A stretch of 64,000 nt of DNA from Sclerotinia nivalis (GCA_029531795.1 JAPEIS010000010.1:868001-932000), one strand, 5' to 3'. Positions 1 to 11,683 are shown, counted from the first letter of the stretch. Notes: a model not told the origin generated them from the sequence alone. Made by a program: numbers and translations.

Positions 1-147
1 AAGTATTACAGTTCTCTTTGATTTAGTATTACCAATTCCGAAGACGAAATTAATATCAGGGTTAGGGTTTGATACAATTATAATATCGATAAGTTTCCGC
101 AAAGTCTCAACTTGATGAAGATCAGTAGTTGATTTAACAATAACTCC
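1..147 (-). pseudogene. Copia-B protease fragment (oldest layer)
   Basis: Minus-strand translation gives a retroelement protease-like stretch with IDSG at its start (coded by 20448 onward) and an FGIGNT motif about 45 residues later. From memory this resembles the protease of fungal Copia polyproteins. The frame runs directly out of 20448 onward once Copia-A1 is removed: the two pieces join at the ACTCC target duplication (143-147). The pol part lies left of the window. The family call is inference from motif order. Confidence 0.6.
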
Positions 148-506
148 TATCACAAGATAGTACGATCACGGAGCACGTTGAAGAGATCGGGGAGAAGATG
201 ATTATAGTGAAGTGATAGAGTTAAGTGTGTATTGAATAAGAATTGTGTTGATTGATCTGCCTTCGATCTTAAGGATTGTGGGTGGTATATATAGACTTAA
301 TGGAAGTTATCTAGTTAACGAAAAGCATCAATTAGGTTAGGCTTCGATCTATATGATATCAAAAAAGAGTTGACGATCGTAAAGATCGATAGGATTTAAA
401 AGGATCTAATAATTAATGTGAAATGAAGGGTATAATGATTATAGAATATAAAGTGATCGTAGATTACCAATTATATGAATCAGATATTATATGATTATCT
501 GTGATA
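148..506 (-). repeat. Copia-A1 3' LTR
   Basis: A 359-bp segment whose minus-strand start (near 506) matches the LTR starts at 20447 and 62221, and whose end (TATCACAAGATAG at 148 on the plus strand) matches the end of the LTR at about 62611-62623. The differences are mostly transitions. It abuts the ACTCC duplication. Confidence 0.88.
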
Positions 507-1639
507 TATTCTTTAGATCGAGAATCGGTTTGTAACAACAAGGAAAGATTGTAAAGAGTAGTGGTTGATCAAATATGGAGTATAAGTTTTGATACTGTAT
601 GAGTATCGATTTCGAACGATTCCGATTGAACTTGGTGGTGTAGTTCAATTTAATCGATTAATTGATTATATTGACCAAATTGATCAAATTGACCATTTCG
701 CGATTACGTTGATAAGGTTGATCTACTGATTATACTGATCATTCCGAATATTGATTATTTAGATAAAATTGATCGTTTTAATTGTATTGACCAATTGATG
801 TAAAGAAATGAATGTAAGTTGTGATGTATTAATTGATTTGATTGATATAATCGGTTTTGATTAGTGGTAACGAACTAGTTGGTGTAATATATATATACGA
901 TCAAATTTTATTGATTTTGTATAGTATTAAAGTGGTGTTTTGTTTGTATAAATATAATACAATAGATGGTTTGTGATTAATATAATCGAATTAACCAAAC
1001 AATACAACGAAGTTTCGAAGAGCCCGATGAGATTCGAAAAAGAAAAGTATGATCGAAAAGATCTGAAATATGAGTTATCTTACCCTTTACTTTGTAGCTT
1101 AATTATCTTGATGGTTATTAAGGTGATATTTTTGAGGTGATCTATATCTTAATGATTGTCGTGTAAAAATGAACTAAGGAGGATCTCGATTATATACAAA
1201 TTCGACGAAATCTGTTTGTATGTTTATACGATCGGTTAGTAGGTGGATTATATTTCGTAGTTAATATTATATAGAATACTAATTGTGCCAAAATGGATAG
1301 AGGAGGCCTTCGATCGTATATTGATTTGATAAAATTCGTTTGTAGATGTATACGATCGGTTTTCTGTTTAGTTTTGAGTGATATTACTTTTATACTGAGG
1401 ATCGAAGAGAGGAGAGATATCGAAAATAAAAATAAAAAATAGTAAGAAGAGTCGATAATGAATTAAATAGCTTTTGTTTCATTATAGGTTTTTGAATAGG
1501 AGGATATTGTAATAATAATTACAAATTAGCTAATAATATGTATATGTGCAAGCAAATTTCACCAATTTAGTATAGTATTATAATAGTATTAAACTCGAAA
1601 ATATATAATACAGTAAATAGTTTGTGATTATTTTTATTC
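507..1639 (-). other. Copia-A1 long 3' noncoding region
   Basis: About 1.1 kb between the RNase H end and the 3' LTR with no usable frame. It holds a diverged direct repeat (about 1182-1245 against 1303-1366, sharing TATACGATCGGTT), a second pair about 650 bp apart (about 915-985 and 1570-1640, sharing ATAATACA and GTTTGTGATTA), and a short run of ATTGACCAA-type 9-mers at about 670-697. Confidence 0.5.
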
Positions 1640-3480
1640 AATCTTTGTGATCCTATTGTTAATATCCTATAAGTTCAGGAGAGAACGAAAATGTTCGAAC
1701 TTTTGTTGTATAAGATTCTTGGTAAGTTTATCGGTTGTTATATCGGTAGTTGGAAGGTAGATTATATAAAAGTTTCCTTTTGAATATTCCTATTGCAATT
1801 ATATATTCTGTATATCGATATGCTTGAACTTTGTAATGATTCGCTTGTTCTCATCAATCACTAATCTAATTGCTTGTTGGTTATTATAGAATATTGATAT
1901 GGGTTCTTTTATTGCAAGATCGATTTCTTTTAGAAAGTGTAAAGTTGTTATAGTTTCTTTTGATGTACATTCGATACCGAATAATTCAGCTTCAATAGTT
2001 GAGGTAGTCATAATATCCTATTTAAATGTTTTCTATATAATTAAACCATCGAAAAGGGATATAATGTACTTTTAGGATGATCTACGAGTATCTGGATTAT
2101 TCGCGAAAGAAGTGTTTGAGAAGACGAGAAGTTGTAGTATTTGATTACTATTGTATCGTATTATTAGAAACCTTGTATTCCAGAGATATTCAAGATAGTG
2201 GTCAATGGTTTTTATATATTTGGTTGATGGATTGATCAAGTAGTGGTTCAGTTGCGAAATAGCGAATGAGATGTCTGTTTTTATTGTAATTGTAGTGTAT
2301 AGGATTGATTCTATTTTCTTTTGATATAATTTGATTATATATATAGGAGCTTAGTCTGAATTTTTCTGAAATACTATTATGGGAAGCGATGTATATACTG
2401 TCCTTTTTGTTGTTTTAAATTTCTTAGCAATCTTTTCAATGTATATGTTATGAGTTAGTTATAGATTTTTCTTGAATCGATTATAAAGGATATGTATTTT
2501 TAGGAATTATTTTGTGTTTTTAAGGTTATGTAGTTTATATATAGCTTTGATTCCTTCGATGATTTTCGTAGTAGTTGATTCATTTTTCTTATGATATATA
2601 ATTTGAATGTCATCTACGAAGAATAGGATCATAATAGTATGTTTTGGATTGATATAGAGATACAGTTCCTTTTTATATTGTACTAGTCCTAGTTTTTCGA
2701 ATGTCCGAATGAAATCCCTGAACTATATTGTAAGGGAATCTCGAAGACTATATAGTATTTGATCGATAATAATATATTTGTTGGGGATTTTGTAGTTATC
2801 AGGAAGATAATATATAATTGAAGTATCAGAAGAATTGTATAAAGTATTGACGAAGGTATTGATTATATTATATTGTTTGATTTCGAGATTATATTTGGTA
2901 ACAATTGTTATAACGATTCGGAATAATTGATCAACGAGTGTTGTAGTATAAATAGTTTCAATTATACTTTTAACCTGAAGATCTTTTTGTATTATTAAAC
3001 AAGAATAGTAATGAATAATTAAACCTTGATTATTATATTTGTATATAAATATTTATTGAAGGAGGATCGGTTTTATAGATTCCGATCCGGAGTCGATTTC
3101 ACGCTAGGTGTTTCTAGTTTTAAGGTTATTAATTTCAAGATCGCAGTTTTGTTTGAATCAATATCCCATTTGGTGATCTTCTAATTGGTAATAAAAGCGG
3201 GGTAGCTTTGGAATTGCAGAGGTATGAATTCGAAGGAGAGATATTGTTTGTGATCTATAGGTCGTAGACCAGATGGATAGCAATAGTGATTTTGTTTCAA
3301 TTATAGTAGTGATTATACTATGAATTGTTACAAATTGGGAATGTTCTTCTATATTATCCATTCCAGTTTGATCGGGCCAGAAGGTAGAATAAAAATTGTT
3401 GAGGTGGTTTAATTTCGATGAATCCGTTTTTTGCGTGATGATGGTTCTTATATAAGATCTAGCATTGTAGTTATTTCCTT
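1640..3480 (-). pseudogene. Copia-A1 reverse transcriptase and RNase H
   Basis: The minus-strand frames give, in order: an RT N-terminal block (about 3158-3361, LEDHQMGY then the NNLKTRNT region); the RT catalytic box read as FFVDDIQI (about 2605-2625; YVDD-type, so the Asp pair survives); and a Copia RNase H block (1799-2011) with TIEAELFGI, YNNQQAIRLV and KFKHIDI. A conserved C-terminal block ending near 1640 includes KFEHFR. These motifs are typical of Ty1/Copia polyproteins. The frame is interrupted repeatedly by stops, as expected after RIP. Confidence 0.85.
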
Positions 3481-5166
3481 AATGGTATTGTTATATATAC
3501 AATTGCTTTCGAATATATATTAGTTGTTTTGAAGTATAGTATTAAAAAAGAAATAATTCCGATAAATAATCGAATAATTGAAACTCAAATAGATTGATCT
3601 GAATTCTAGGTATTTCAATCTTTATAAGGCAAGCTTTTTTAAGCGTCCTCTTAAAATTATAAATCCGCGAATCCTTAATGAGCTTATCGAAAGACAGTAT
3701 AAAGCGTAGCAATCTTTTCAGTAACTGGATTTCCTCTACAATATATTTTGATTGATTATATCAATATACTTATTTTCTTTTGGAATATTATAATTGATCG
3801 ATTGAAGAAGATTCTGGATTACTTTCGTATTTATTGTAAAGAACTTCGATAGTACAATTAGTAGATTCAAATTCTATATTCCTTATATTAATACATTCCA
3901 TAAGGTCGGGGTTCGAATTATTATTACAAGTATCCCTTTAAACATCGTTATCATCTTTATTCACGAAATGTAATTGCCCCTCAATAACAAAATTAGTATT
4001 TCCGGTCTTTCCAATAGAAAGATCGATTAGTACTTATATATCTTTATTACTTGCCCTATCGGTATCACCTAAAGAATTAAATAAATTGGATAATTCTAGA
4101 TTGGATTCTGTATTTTCATCATTATTCTCTAAATCTACCTCCACCCCTGAGCCCAATTCATTTGTAAATGATAGTGGATCTGAAATACACTTAATAATTA
4201 AGCTCAGAGTTTTCCGATCAATGAAAATGAGTAAATGGATGAAATCATCACAATTGTCCTCATATTGAATAATCGTTCCGTCCATTTCGATATGGTTCTG
4301 TATATCGAGGGCTTTTGCTAATTGCTTGAACTCTTCCGTATTATAAATATCAACTATTTGATTGATAGAATCTATATAGTAAATGAAATCTTCATTGAAT
4401 ATAATGTTTCGAGTAATTATAATTCTATCGAGTTTGAATATTTATATACAATAAATTAATATACCTAAAATATAATCTATCAAATATCCAATATATATTC
4501 AAGGATTGGTTTTATATTATCTTTTATTGAATCCAATCTTTCTGTTTTTATCCAAGGGATAGGTTTTGCATCTGTATCTATAGATCCCATTCCAATTGGG
4601 ATAAAGATCGTTAGATATTTTTTCTGCGAGTAAAGGATTGTTTTTGCAAAGATAATTACAGAATTATATATCGAATATCTCATTTGGAGATTTGAAGGAT
4701 TTGGCTTTCAAAGGGCTTATATTGTACAAGTAGATTACAGCTTACACTACTTCTATCTATAATTTGTCTGGTAAATCCGATATGATCCTCATTTTGATTT
4801 ATTTAGTGATTATTTCTTGTTCTACGCGTTTTGATCCTCTATTAGATTCGTATGTATAAGAAGGGGATAGCTCAAATTCAATACCTTTTTGTTTAATCCA
4901 TTTCTTGAAAAATGTATTTTTTATAATTCCAATAACAGATATATCGTTATTCTATTTGATTTCTATGATTATTAGATTATATTTATAATAAATTCAAACA
5001 AAGAAACTTTGTATAATAGAAAATACTTCATTGTAGATCTTTTTGTAAAAAGGATACGAAAAGATCTTGTTATTATATATATCTTTGATTACAAAAAGCT
5101 ATAATGCATCTGTATACCCTTTGTTGAAATCAAAAAGATTCTATTGGATTTTGTAGAATAGCCGAA
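3481..5166 (-). pseudogene. Copia-A1 integrase C-terminal half and linker
   Basis: Minus-strand translation below 5166 gives a Copia integrase tail with LPDKL followed by VVSAVIYLYNISPLKAKSFKSP in broken frames (about 4650-4790). An acidic linker follows at about 4034-4285. The upstream half of the same integrase resumes at 18003, so Gypsy-A inserted here. Domain assignment is by recognisable motif order; no single frame is intact. Confidence 0.75.
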
Positions 5167-5653
5167 TGTTACGCCGCTACAATCCTTTATCATTAAGAAG
5201 TGATCAAGGGACTTATAGAAAGGCCGTGGTGGTTTCTACTAAAGATCAAATAGGGGTTTGGTGAGAATGAAAGATATAACGATTGTATTATATGGTAATT
5301 ATAGTATTTAAACTAATGATTATTTTTGAGCACGAAGCTCTACAAATAAAGGAATCCATCCTGTTTATATAGACCTTCGTACTTGGGAGCTCTAGGAGCC
5401 CTCGAAGCTTCAATGCTTCAGGAGTATTGGGAGCCCTTGAAACTCCAATGCTTTAGGAGCGTTGGGAGTCTTCGAAACTCCAATGTTTCAGGAGTGTTGG
5501 GAGCCTTCGAAACTCCAATGCTTCATTATATGATCTGATACTAATATGGTTTGTGTTCGTTTGTTTTTACGATTACTTTAATCTTATATTGATCCGATCA
5601 AATTATAATGTGTATTCATACGATCGATTATTGTAAGATTTGTGATTGTAATA
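5167..5653 (-). repeat. Gypsy-A 3' LTR (487 bp)
   Basis: Matches the split 5' LTR at 11684-12061 plus 17911-17997. Ends TGTTACGCCGC and GTGATTGTAATA. It holds four 35-bp tandem units where the other LTR holds three, and is less AT-shifted than the other LTR. Confidence 0.9.
5386..5525. repeat. 35-bp tandem repeat, four units, inside LTR
   Basis: Four consecutive 35-bp units, each starting GGAG and containing CCTTCGAAACTCCAATG or close variants. The array ends exactly at 5525. The matching array in the 5' LTR has three units. Confidence 0.93.
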
Positions 5654-5983
5654 CTATCCTTTATTTAAATTAAAGTTTGTCTCAAATTTATAAAGCGGGG
5701 TTATATTCTGAAGAAAAGTACAAAACTCTTTTTTCTTATTATATCTTCCTTCAAAATTAAAAAATCCCTATTTTTTATTCGAAAACGTTCCGAATAGATT
5801 CTTCTGGTTCAATTTATCAATAATTGTGGAATTGAAATATCTCTTTGTTCTCATTGTTGTAATGAAAAACTTTGTTGTGTGAAAGATATTAATAATCTTC
5901 AATGTTCTTGTTGTTTCGAATGTGTTTTGGTTCGAATTCTTTGTGATATCGAATTTCCTTTGGAAGAAGATTGAGATCGGGAA
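5654..5983. other. Gypsy-A 3' noncoding spacer
   Basis: A 330-bp AT-rich stretch between the LTR and the antisense ORF. No pol-like frame was seen. In the frame of the antisense ORF an upstream reading continues (LEED) but is cut by TGA at 5972-5974, which could be a RIP product. Confidence 0.5.
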
Positions 5984-6352
5984 GTGTTTTGTATTTCGGA
6001 TTGGGTTTTTCTGGATAAACAAGAAGAGAAATTAGATTGTGAAGAGGAAGAAGTGTTTGCTAAAATTTTGTGTTTATGTAAACAAAAGAAATTCCTATAC
6101 GATTATAGAAAGCGGATGGTCGATTGTGGTCTTAAATATTTGAATGAATTGGATACTTTAGAAAAGAAAGAACGATTGACAAAAAAGCAAGCAAAAAAGG
6201 AAAAAGCAAATAGAAATGTTTTTAGTCCTAGCAATGCTTCATTCGATCTTTTGAAAGGTTTTGATCCTTCGTTTTTCTCGAATCCCCTTGATCCTTTCTG
6301 GGTAGATCTGGATATCGTTGGTGGAACGCTTATAGCTTTTCAGGGCAATTAA
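5984..6352 (+). CDS. Antisense accessory ORF in Gypsy-A, coiled-coil-like, function unknown
   Basis: An uninterrupted 122-codon frame on the strand opposite pol, between the chromodomain and the 3' LTR. There is no ATG at the open start (GTG at 5984); the first ATG is at 6115, and a TGA at 5972 cuts the frame upstream. The N-terminal part is acidic (EEEEV). It is followed by a basic or amphipathic stretch (LCLCKQKKF, RKRMVDCGLKYLNELDTLEKKE, then KKQAKKEK) and an aromatic, proline-rich tail ending GGTLIAFQGN. From memory, fungal proteomes hold many short hypothetical proteins with this pattern (L-x-RLRKQ-, RG-L--LDELE, tail GGT); I cannot confirm this here. All pol frames around it are full of stops, so its intactness is notable. 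It could be a chance ORF in purine-rich sequence. Confidence 0.5.
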   Translation: MFCISDWVFLDKQEEKLDCEEEEVFAKILCLCKQKKFLYDYRKRMVDCGLKYLNELDTLEKKERLTKKQAKKEKANRNVFSPSNASFDLLKGFDPSFFSNPLDPFWVDLDIVGGTLIAFQGN

Positions 6353-6379
6353 GATTCTTTCTAAATTCCCAAGTGTTTT

Positions 6380-7720
6380 CTGAATGTGGGTAATCGAGTT
6401 ATTTGATTAAATATTTTATTGTGTTTTTGATGTATTTGCAATCTAGTATTGTTTCGATATCGTATTTGATGTTCGGATTGATGGATTCGATTATGGTTTT
6501 TGGTATGTTCGGCGTTCCTAGTAGTGTTAATTCGAATAAGGATATATGGAACATTGAATGGATATTCATAGTATTTGGTAGCTTCAATCTGAAATTGATA
6601 GGTCCTATCATTTCTTCGATTTCGAATGGTTCTAGTTTTTTGTGGTTTAGTTTATTGCTTGATCGTTGTGTTTGAATGTTTCTTCGAATCAAATAAACTT
6701 TATTCTCCTTTTTAAGAATAGATCCTATACTTTGTGATTTATTGTAATATACGGTTATTCTTAAGGCTATGAATTGTAGATCTAATAAAAATTGTTTGTA
6801 TAGTTCTTTGATTTCCGATATATCTTTTATAGTTTCGTTGGTATTCGTTGTTTGTGGGAGTGGTGAATGATAGACTAATGGAATATATCTATAGTTAATG
6901 TATGTTAGTGTTATTTTTGTTGTTTTTGTCTTCGATATATTGTATACGAATTGAGTTAAGGGTAGTAATTCAATTTAATTGTTTTGTTTATAATTGATGT
7001 AGCAATGTAGATAAGCTTTTATTGTTTGATTTAGATGTTCTATTTGACTATTTGTTTGAAAGTGAAACGCAGTAGATTATTTATATTTGATTTCAAGCAA
7101 TATTATAAGAGTAGTCCAGAATTTTGATATAAAAAGTTTATTTTTATCTGAAATTATTTCCTTTGGTTATGTTTTGTAGGAACATATAAGCCAGGTTATC
7201 TGTTGTTTATTTTTTACAGAATGGTATTATATAGGCGAATTTCGTTAATCTGTTTGTTATTATTAGAATGGAATTGTATTCCTTTAATATAATTGGTTTT
7301 TTGGATATAGGTAGTTTTACTACAAAATTCTATATGATGGATTTTTATGGTTGAGTAGGTAATTCAGGGGTTTTGAGTTGATTATATAGAGTATGCTTAG
7401 CGGTTTTGTTTTGTATGTAGATGTTGTAGTTTTTAATTACTTTTCAATTGTAATTCTCATTTTTGGAAAGTAAACTTCTTTTTTGATTCTGGCAAAAATT
7501 CTAGTTATTCTTTGATATTTATAAGCTGGAAGTTCGTATTGTTCTTGAATATATCCTTTAGTTAATCTGGAAGGTATATATAATTTGTTGTAGAAGTATA
7601 TAAATTTTTTATCGATGCTGAATTCCTTTTCCAGATTGTTTGTATTCTTGAGGATTCGTTTTGCGATAGTATCTTGTTTATATTCTGTTTTCAATTGCTT
7701 TTTGATTATATTGTAATCAA
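6380..7720 (-). pseudogene. Gypsy-A integrase and chromodomain
   Basis: Minus-strand frames give the integrase zinc-binding region at 7437-7694 (ending YFPKMRITIEK), a core region at about 6950-7330 (WDFI-like start, then KFAYIIPF), and at 6399-6692 the integrase C-terminal/chromodomain part (HKKLEPFEI, IHSMFHISLFE, then YDIETILDCKY). The last block matches the chromodomain junction of fungal chromoviruses, which in the family directs integration to heterochromatin. Stops and frameshifts throughout. Confidence 0.82.
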
Positions 7721-9140
7721 TTTTGAAGGAAACAATAAGTTATAGTTTGTTATATATTAATGTGTCATCTTTTTTCTTTAAGATTGTATATGTTTTGTGT
7801 ATTTTATTTTGTAAATATTCTGGTTTTCTGTTGAGAGTATCGGTTTTGGTGTTTTCTGTTTTTTTGATATATGAAATGCGAAAATTGTAGGCAGTTATGG
7901 TTTCGGATTATCTGATTTGTTGTTTGTTTAATTTCTTTGTTGTGGTGAAGTAAATTAAATTTTTATGATTGATATATATCTGTACTATATATTTCGATCC
8001 TTTCAAATAGATTCTTTATTCTCTAAATGCTTCGATTATAGTTAATAGCTTTTTGTTGTAAATCTTATAATTCAATTCTATTAATGATAGCTTATAGGAA
8101 TAGTAAGTTATTGGTTGTTATTTCTTATTCGTTCTTGGTTGATTTAATACTGTTCTCAGAGTATAATCCGAAGAATCGGTTTCGATCTCAATTGGTAATT
8201 CAGGGTTGAATAATAAAAGTATTGATTTTTTCATAAAGGCTTATTTGAATAATTCGAAAGCTTCTTATACCTTTTTCGTCTATTGAAACTCTCTCTAATT
8301 CTTTTTGGTTATTTCGGATATCAGAGTTGTTATTTTCGAATAATCTTTAATGAATTTGTGATAGAAGTTGGCAAATCCTAAAAAGGATTATATTTTTTTA
8401 ATGCTTGTAAGCTGATTCTATTCTTGAATAATCTGCAATTTGTCTGAATTCATCTTGAGTCTTCCTGGAAAGATTATATAGTTTAGAAATTCTGTTTTTG
8501 TAATGTGGAATATATATTTGCTAGGTTTGTATTGAAGATCTGCTTCTTTCAAGTATGCTAAAATATTATTGATATCTTGAATGTATTGTTCTAGAGTCTC
8601 TAAATAGATTAATATATTGTTCAAATAACAAATACAATAAATATCGAGATACTTTCTCAATATGTTGTTTATCAAATGTATGTATATTGTTGATGTATTG
8701 GTTAGTTCAAATGGTATAATTTGATACTTGTATAGTCTGTATCGAATTCTGAATGTTGTTTTCTATTTTTTACCTTTTTTCATTCTGATTAGATGGAAAC
8801 CGTTTCGTAAATCAAACTTGGAGAAGATCTTAGTTTTCCTTAATCGATCTTTCAATTCTGTAACTAATGGAAGTGGATATCGATCCTTGATTATCATATT
8901 GTTGAGCTTGCGGTAATCTATATATAGTTTTTTAGTTTTATCCTTTTTAGGTGTGTATAATACAGGGCTAGCTGTTTGTGAGGTGGATTCTCTGATCCAT
9001 TTTTTCTTTAAATTGTTGTCAATGTACTTTTTGAGTGTTCTTAAATCTCCTTTCGATATTTGATAAATAAACCCAAATGAAAGTATTTTTCCTTTTGTTA
9101 GCATTATTTTGTAATTCTATAATTTGTATTCTGGTAAAGT
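7721..9140 (-). pseudogene. Gypsy-A reverse transcriptase and RNase H
   Basis: Frame 8763-9104 carries the RT N-terminal half (VLYTPKKDKTKKLYIDYRKLN and the SKFDLRNGFHLIRM block). Frame 8418-8675 carries the catalytic box, read as CYLNNILIY, so the usual YLDD has both Asp changed to Asn (G-to-A). RNase H follows near 7900-8300 (LPIEIETDSSDYTLRTVL, ITYYSYKLS). Active-site loss fits RIP. The element cannot encode an active RT. Confidence 0.87.
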
Positions 9141-9175
9141 TTTATAATCTTTTCTTTTTTCAAAAAGCTTTATAT

Positions 9176-9473
9176 TGTGAATGAGATAGGTCGATATACG
9201 TGCGTCCCGATAGCACGCTGCGAGGGGGAATAGGATACGAACTGATCAGACTACATTGTATAAACTTCGAATAGTAGAACTAATGTGAATAACAATGGGT
9301 TGGGGGTTGTATACAGTGGGTATGCAAAAAGACTAGTGAAAACGATTGATTATTCTAGAAGGGAAGGCAAAGCCTTCTCCTTATATTTAACTACGAAGGA
9401 TCATGTGACCTAATGCCTATGAACTAGCTACGTATGTGGCCCTAGCAATCCAACTTTCTCACAATATATTTTT
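9176..9473. repeat. Solo LTR-E (298 bp), little mutated
   Basis: An insertion in the protease-RT spacer, richer in GC than its surroundings. Ends are TGTGAATGAGATAGG and CCAACTTTCTCACA, giving TG...CA and imperfect inverted termini. The flanks share ATAT (short, ambiguous target duplication). Read on the minus strand it begins TGTGAGAAAGTTGG and holds a TATA-like AAATATAAGG and an AAGGC-TTT-GCCTT inverted repeat. From memory it resembles fungal Copia LTRs. A MITE is the alternative. Confidence 0.6.
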
Positions 9474-10011
9474 TGTACTTTATTAGTATATCCATCAATG
9501 AAGGATTCTGGATTCGGTATTCTATATCGATAGAGTTGTTCGCTTTCAACTCCCTAAAGTGTGTATTCAGTTTTGTAGATTCGTATGTATCTCGATGATT
9601 GTAATCGTATTAGTTGAGTGTCAAAGTTCCTTGATTCCAATTAATATTGGGGTTGTGCTGTATCAATTATAGTATGTCCAATATGATCTGGTGATTCTCC
9701 AATGGAATTATATTAAGTTGTATAAATTCGTGATGTTCATCTATTTATATTTTTGTTGGCTTGGTCTTCATTTATATTATTCCATTTTCAGTATCAATTA
9801 GTTGTCTGTTTACTAATTGCAATGTATATAAATGTTTCTTCGTTTGGAATCTTATATTAGCTTTTTGTGTAGCTTCTTGTACGATAAAATTTCCGGTTGT
9901 TTTAGAGTCTATTATAGTTCTGAGCCGGTGCTTATTGATTATAACTATCAGATTGATCTATTTGTTATGTTTTGTAGCATTTAATTGTCTATTTTGATCT
10001 ATTCGGTTGTT
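9474..10011 (-). pseudogene. Gypsy-A aspartic protease
   Basis: Minus-strand reading of about 9740-9960 gives LRTIIDSKTTGNFIVQEA followed by KKHLYTLQLVN, the aspartic protease core of Ty3/Gypsy polyproteins, where the family motif is DSGAT; here the residue after Ser is Lys and the Ala is Thr. A short tail extends to the solo LTR. The protease matures the Gag-Pol polyprotein in intact relatives. Confidence 0.8.
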
Positions 10012-10065
10012 TTGGTCAATTTGGTTAATTTGGTCAATTTGGTCAATTTGGTCAATTAAGTGATT
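10012..10065 (-). repeat. 9-bp tandem repeat coding Ile-Asp-Gln
   Basis: Six head-to-tail copies of TTGGTCAAT (one TTGGTTAAT). On the minus strand, in the protease frame, they read IDQ repeated (one INQ), leading into NNRIDQNRQL and then the protease. Confidence 0.92.
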
Positions 10066-11683
10066 TAATTGATTCGATGGAGAAGTATTCCAATAATCTT
10101 CTTTTTTATCGTTTGTAATTGTTTGATTAATTGAAATCTTGTTGTCGAGTATATTTTTCCATTTGGTAGTTAGAGGTAGTCTTTGTATAATTCGGAGAAA
10201 ATGTTTTGTTGTTTGTGGAGGTTGTATGATTTGGGTTTGTATTAAATATTCATTCCTTATTTGTTGTATTAGGTGTGTTTTGTATATAGGATGATTAATA
10301 TTGTGATGAGAGTAAATGACTTTTTATATTTCTTTTGGTTCAGGTATTTTCATATGATGATATGAGGTTTTTTTGATAAAGGAAGAGTTGATTGTAATTC
10401 TGTATTATAAGATTCTGTATTTGTCGATGATTCTTGCTTTATAAGTTTCTTTTTCTACAGTGCTTTTCATATTTAGATTGTCGTTGTGAGTTTCTTTATT
10501 TGTTTCTTCAAATTTCCAAATTCGATGATTCTATTTGTTGATATGCTGTATAATCCAAAGTTCCCTTGAACTTGGCTTTTGATCGATCTACAAAATTGAC
10601 TCTTCTTCTGAATCTTTTGATTCTTCGAATTGATTATCCTTCAGTTGTTCTTTAAAACCTAAATCCACGCAACTTAGAATGTATAACTGGGATGCGAATA
10701 TCGTATTGAATTGCTTTTTGCCTTTTCAAGGTTTCTTATTCCGATTGAAGTTTTCTTGTTTCTTTTGACGATGAATTGCAATTCTATATCCTGATTGTTT
10801 GCATTCGAAGTATAATTTCTCATTTCTGCACCTATCCATTTCTTCCTTGGATAGCTTTCCTCGAATAATAACATCCAACTCCATCGGATCTCTATAACTT
10901 TCATTTCTAGCTTGACATCGTCTTCCTTCATTTCGCTTGTAATTCTGATCTGAATGGTTTTGGAACTTCTTGTCTTACTGATATTCGTAAAACCGATTAT
11001 CAATCTTAATTGCGAGTTCTATCATTTCATTGATATTTGTAAACTCGATACCTCTTACAAATTCCAACTTTATATAATCTTTAAGACCACAATAAAAATA
11101 ACTTAGTAAAGCTTATTAATCTTATCCAATTTGATTAATATATCGTTTAAATTCCATAGCATAATTGATCGTTACTCCAGTTTGTTTTAAAACGAATAGT
11201 TTTCGTTCGATTATCTTAACTTCATCGATATCCCCAAATACTCGTCCGATTTCTCTCTTGAATCCTACAAAGCTTTCGAAAATAGTTTGTATGATTATTA
11301 TATAATGATTTCTAGATTTAGTAAAGTAATCTCTAAAATAAAATTGAATTCATTTGGTTATTTCTTTACGAAAATAAAAGGAAATATATAAACTATAATT
11401 ATCGGAAGTTACAAATTTGATAGCATTGAATTTGAAGTATATTTCGGTTTGGAATAGAAAGGTTTCGAATTCCCTTCGATTACTGTAATATTTGTTGGAT
11501 ATTACTATTTGTAAGATTTCCATGATCTATATTAAAACAGGATCGGTATCTAATAACTCAATATCGCTATTGTTATCGTCGTTATTATTATTATTCGAAG
11601 AAATACTAATAACAGGGTCTTACGAAAATATAACAAAATGAAATATACCAAATCGATATTTAAACTAATAAAGATACTCAAAG
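10066..11683 (-). pseudogene. Gypsy-A gag region and leader
   Basis: Minus-strand frames without pol motifs, in the position of gag, just inside the 5' LTR. The longest open piece is 10674-11003 (basic, about 109 residues, including EMKVIEIRWSW). The region near 11530-11610 has an Asp/Asn-coding repeat (TATT/GTTATT), probably near the Gag start. I see no clear zinc knuckle. Assignment rests on position within an element fixed by its LTRs and target duplication. Confidence 0.6.

Noticed and set aside
9761..9997. 78-codon hydrophobic plus-strand ORF, looks like a membrane protein
   Set aside because: It is the reverse strand of the Gypsy-A protease; hydrophobicity comes from AT-rich antisense reading.
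10012..10065. CRISPR-like or centromeric repeat array
   Set aside because: Units are contiguous 9-mers without spacers and are explained as a coding tripeptide repeat; no CRISPR is expected in a fungus.
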